From the NCBI RefSeq assembly GCF_003031405.1, contig NZ_CP020469.1:3782001-3846000 (forward strand): a stretch of DNA of 64,000 bases, read 5' to 3'. Source of the DNA: Halomonas sp. 'Soap Lake #6'. GTDB lineage: Bacteria; Pseudomonadota; Gammaproteobacteria; Pseudomonadales; Halomonadaceae. How positions within the stretch are numbered: position 1 is the stretch's first letter; each line of letters begins with the position of its first letter. A program made the translations under genes and the position numbers. Positions 61,885 to 64,000 of this stretch are shown one piece after another. Below the pieces are notes generated by a model, which ran no database searches, was not told the DNA's origin, and worked only from the letters and a program-made list of their open reading frames with translations.

Positions 61885-62871
61885 ATGAGACGCTTTTATA
61901 CGCGGCTATCTGCCCCTTACTTTTTGTCCAGCATCATCGCCTTAGGGCTATTACTCGGCTCCCTCATGCTTGGGGGCCAAGGGCTGAGTAAGGAAGCGCT
62001 TGGGCACCTTGTCCAAGGCAATGCAACGCCTTTTGAGCAATGGCAAGTGTTTACACTGCGCTTACCACGGGCGTTCGTCGCTATGTGTGCGGGGTTTGCG
62101 CTAGGCGTATCCGGCTCACTGTTTCAAGGTATCACCCGCAACCCACTAGGCAGTCCCGATATTATCGGCCTGACCGCCAGCGCTAGCCTGGGCGCATTAC
62201 TGACTAGCAGTTGGCTGGTGGGCGTAGTCTCCACTACTACGGGAGCCGCACTCGGTGCAATCATCGGTACGCTGGCGGTTTATAGTGGGTCTGGGCACGG
62301 TTTTCGTCATCCCGCATCGATGATTATTGCTGGCATCGCTATCAATGCCTTAGCCCTTGCCGGCGTGCAACTAAATTTGACGTGGCTGGGCCAGGAGCAG
62401 GCGAGAGACGCAATGATTTGGCTTAGTGGCAGTTTAGCAGGACGCCAGTGGCACGATCTTTGGCCTATGTTAGGCCTTTGTTTGCTCTTACTACCCTGTG
62501 TTGTGCTATTAGCACCCCGACTGCGCCTTATGGCACTTGGCGACCCGGTAGCCAAAAACCTGGGAGTTAATCTGGCGTCGTCACGTTTATTCAGTGCCGT
62601 TATAGGGGCTTTTCTGGCGGGCGGAGCGGTCGCCACCGTGGGACCTATTGCTTTTATTTCACTTGCCGCGCCCCAATTGGCTTTACGCCTCTGGAAAAAA
62701 CCTGGGCCTCTCCCACTAGCATCAGGCGTGGTCGGCGCACTGCTGCTATTAGCGGCAGACTTAGCAGCTCAGTACACACTACCTACTGGGGCCTTACCCG
62801 TCGGTGTATTAACAGCCGGGCTAGGCGGTGTTTACTTGGTGTATTTACTAAATCGCCAGCGGTGGGGTTGA
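61885..62871 (+). CDS. Iron-siderophore ABC transporter permease (FecCD family)
   Basis: A 328-residue permease partner of the previous gene: LRLPRAFVAMCAGFALGVSGSLFQGITRNPLGSPDIIG, AGIAINALALAGVQL, LGDPVAKNLGVNL and TVGPIAFISLAAPQLALRLW. It lies 6 nt after the first permease. The expected ATPase gene does not follow; the next genes are on the opposite strand, with adjacent stop codons. Confidence 0.92.
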   Translation: MRRFYTRLSAPYFLSSIIALGLLLGSLMLGGQGLSKEALGHLVQGNATPFEQWQVFTLRLPRAFVAMCAGFALGVSGSLFQGITRNPLGSPDIIGLTASASLGALLTSSWLVGVVSTTTGAALGAIIGTLAVYSGSGHGFRHPASMIIAGIAINALALAGVQLNLTWLGQEQARDAMIWLSGSLAGRQWHDLWPMLGLCLLLLPCVVLLAPRLRLMALGDPVAKNLGVNLASSRLFSAVIGAFLAGGAVATVGPIAFISLAAPQLALRLWKKPGPLPLASGVVGALLLLAADLAAQYTLPTGALPVGVLTAGLGGVYLVYLLNRQRWG

Positions 62872-63147
62872 TTACCACTGCTGGCGGTAACGTTCAATCA
62901 TCACTAAGCCAAGAAATACACAACCCGCTGCGATACTCAGGCAACCCAACCATAGTGTGATTGCCAAACCGGTGCTCCAGGTTTCAATCGCCACCCAAAG
63001 TGGCCAACCCAGTACCGCACTGCCCGCCCAGAACCAACGCTTTTTTTGCACAGGACTAAGACCACAACGGCCACGATGGCGGCTATCAGATAGTGCAATC
63101 AACATAAACCCCAGCGCACAAAGTGCTAGAATACCAAATAGCGTCAT
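62872..63147 (-). CDS. DUF3325-like small membrane protein
   Basis: A 91-residue protein with three predicted helices and the pattern of the DUF3325 family found beside iron-uptake genes (short charged RHRGR segment after helix 1, GWPLWVAIETW in helix 2, LWLGCLSIAAG in helix 3). It overlaps the PepSY gene upstream by ATGA. Role unknown; usually co-inherited with PepSY and siderophore receptor genes. Confidence 0.7.
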   Translation of the reverse strand: MTLFGILALCALGFMLIALSDSRHRGRCGLSPVQKKRWFWAGSAVLGWPLWVAIETWSTGLAITLWLGCLSIAAGCVFLGLVMIERYRQQW

Positions 63148-64000
63148 GGCGCCCCCTTAACAACTGCCTGCACACAGGACATCACCTTTTTATCGCTCCG
63201 CCTGAACTGCCACATGATGATAAATGCGCCAACTAGGCACATCAGGTCAAGGCTTATGCGCTGCCAATTACCCGCTGCTAGATCACCCTGGACATCATAG
63301 GAAGGGGTCAAGACATCCAGCATGGGTAGACACAGCAGTAAGAGAGCGACCAGCATTAGCTGTTCCCGCCACGCCTGTAAAGTGGAGCGCCTTGATATAG
63401 CGTGTAACAGTGCAAGCAGCCATGCAGCGAAGAACACATGGATTTCCCACTGGGCTCGCCCACTAAGCTCCACAGGCAAAAGTCGGTTACTGGCTAGCAA
63501 GGCCAACACCGCAATGGGCATACCCGCCAACGTGGTGATATTGAGCCGCTCGACACACCATATGCCAACTACGCTACCCTTCTTGCGCCTGCGTTTTGCC
63601 GTCCATAGTAATAGCCCGGTTGCCACCATACCGCACCCAGCAGCCCCCAAAGCAAAATAGATCCAGCGCATACCCCAGTCGGCAAAACGCCCAGCATGCA
63701 ATCCCACCATGACACCGTGGGCTTGCTCATCAATACGTTGTGGCTGAGTATCTTCTAATAATGCACCCGAACTGGCCTCATAGAGGCGTTGTGGACGATG
63801 CGCGGACAACTCCTCAAGGGCACTCTGCCATGCTACGACACGCGCTCCTGCATCGCTGGGATGACTTACTCTCACTGCTTGCACCGGCTTCTGCCAATGT
63901 ATTTCAGCATCATCAATCAGTTCGCCAAGGGCGTGTAACACTGCTGGCTGCCCAGTGGCAGGCCCAGCGAGAGGAAATGCATGTAGCTCACCTATCGCTT
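63144..64000 (-). CDS. PepSY-associated transmembrane protein, 5'-truncated by window edge
   Basis: The frame is open to base 64000, so about 285 C-terminal residues are visible. The visible N-terminal part reads IGELHAFPLAGPATGQPAV ... QRLYEASSGALLED, a PepSY-like periplasmic segment, followed by GVMVGLHAGRFADWGMRWIYFALGAAGCGMVATGLLLW and several more helices, the PepSY_TM pattern. Such proteins are often found with siderophore systems and may reduce or handle ferric complexes at the membrane. It is co-transcribed with DUF3325. Confidence 0.85.
   Translation of the reverse strand, partial: AIGELHAFPLAGPATGQPAVLHALGELIDDAEIHWQKPVQAVRVSHPSDAGARVVAWQSALEELSAHRPQRLYEASSGALLEDTQPQRIDEQAHGVMVGLHAGRFADWGMRWIYFALGAAGCGMVATGLLLWTAKRRRKKGSVVGIWCVERLNITTLAGMPIAVLALLASNRLLPVELSGRAQWEIHVFFAAWLLALLHAISRRSTLQAWREQLMLVALLLLCLPMLDVLTPSYDVQGDLAAGNWQRISLDLMCLVGAFIIMWQFRRSDKKVMSCVQAVVKGAP

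Overview
The window reads as chromosomal DNA from a moderately halophilic gammaproteobacterium of the Halomonadaceae type (Halomonas or a close relative). This is an inference: the clues are a BCCT compatible-solute transporter, five TRAP-type uptake loci in 64 kb, a ureABCEFG cluster, siderophore receptors with FecCD permeases, and gammaproteobacterial-style ribosome binding sites. Most of the DNA is densely coding with mid-to-high GC. A few blocks (about 16.9-21.5 kb and 37.4-39.8 kb) are clearly more AT-rich and look acquired.

Layout. 1-2.9 kb: the 3' part of a BCCT transporter and a convergent MFS permease. 2.9-3.9 kb: a gene-poor stretch with a transposase scar. 3.9-16.8 kb: a catabolic island with two complete TRAP transporters, a fused CitE-like aldolase/ThDP enzyme, an M20 amidohydrolase, an aldehyde dehydrogenase, a LysR regulator and an RraA-like protein. 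16.9-31.7 kb: a second island. Its minus-strand side is dctP-dctQ-dctM-gntR-aroE-like followed by SDR-gntR. Its plus-strand side is SDR, fused E1 alpha/beta, VOC protein, E2, E3 and a succinate-semialdehyde-type dehydrogenase. TTGT-N3-ACAA palindromes, typical of FCD-family GntR operators, lie in front of the minus-strand transporter and SDR units, and a related palindrome lies in front of the plus-strand unit, so the whole island is probably one regulon.

31.7-36.6 kb: a relic of an AAA/PD-(D/E)XK protein, a 3-mercaptopyruvate sulfurtransferase, and a divergent FhuD-like binding protein/TonB receptor pair. 36.5-40.1 kb: a gene-poor, repeat-containing stretch with a small membrane-protein ORF, then an AT-rich orphan DUF262-AlbA_2 fusion (a defence-like architecture) beside tRNA-Arg(CCG). 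40.2-46.9 kb: two very similar DctP proteins, a LysR regulator, a GlcD-like FAD dehydrogenase and dctQM. 46.9-51.9 kb: a GlxA-type regulator and a fifth TRAP operon with a terminator hairpin between dctP and dctQ. 51.9-56.3 kb: ureABCEFG without ureD. 56.6-64 kb: a siderophore locus (AraC regulator, TonB receptor, binding protein, two FecCD permeases) facing DUF3325 and PepSY membrane genes.

Overall theme: scavenging of organic acids (TRAP systems plus dedicated catabolic enzymes), nitrogen from urea, and iron. The most interesting parts are the CitE-ThDP fusion locus, the GntR-controlled 2-oxoacid/acetoin-dehydrogenase-like island, and the DUF262-AlbA_2 orphan.
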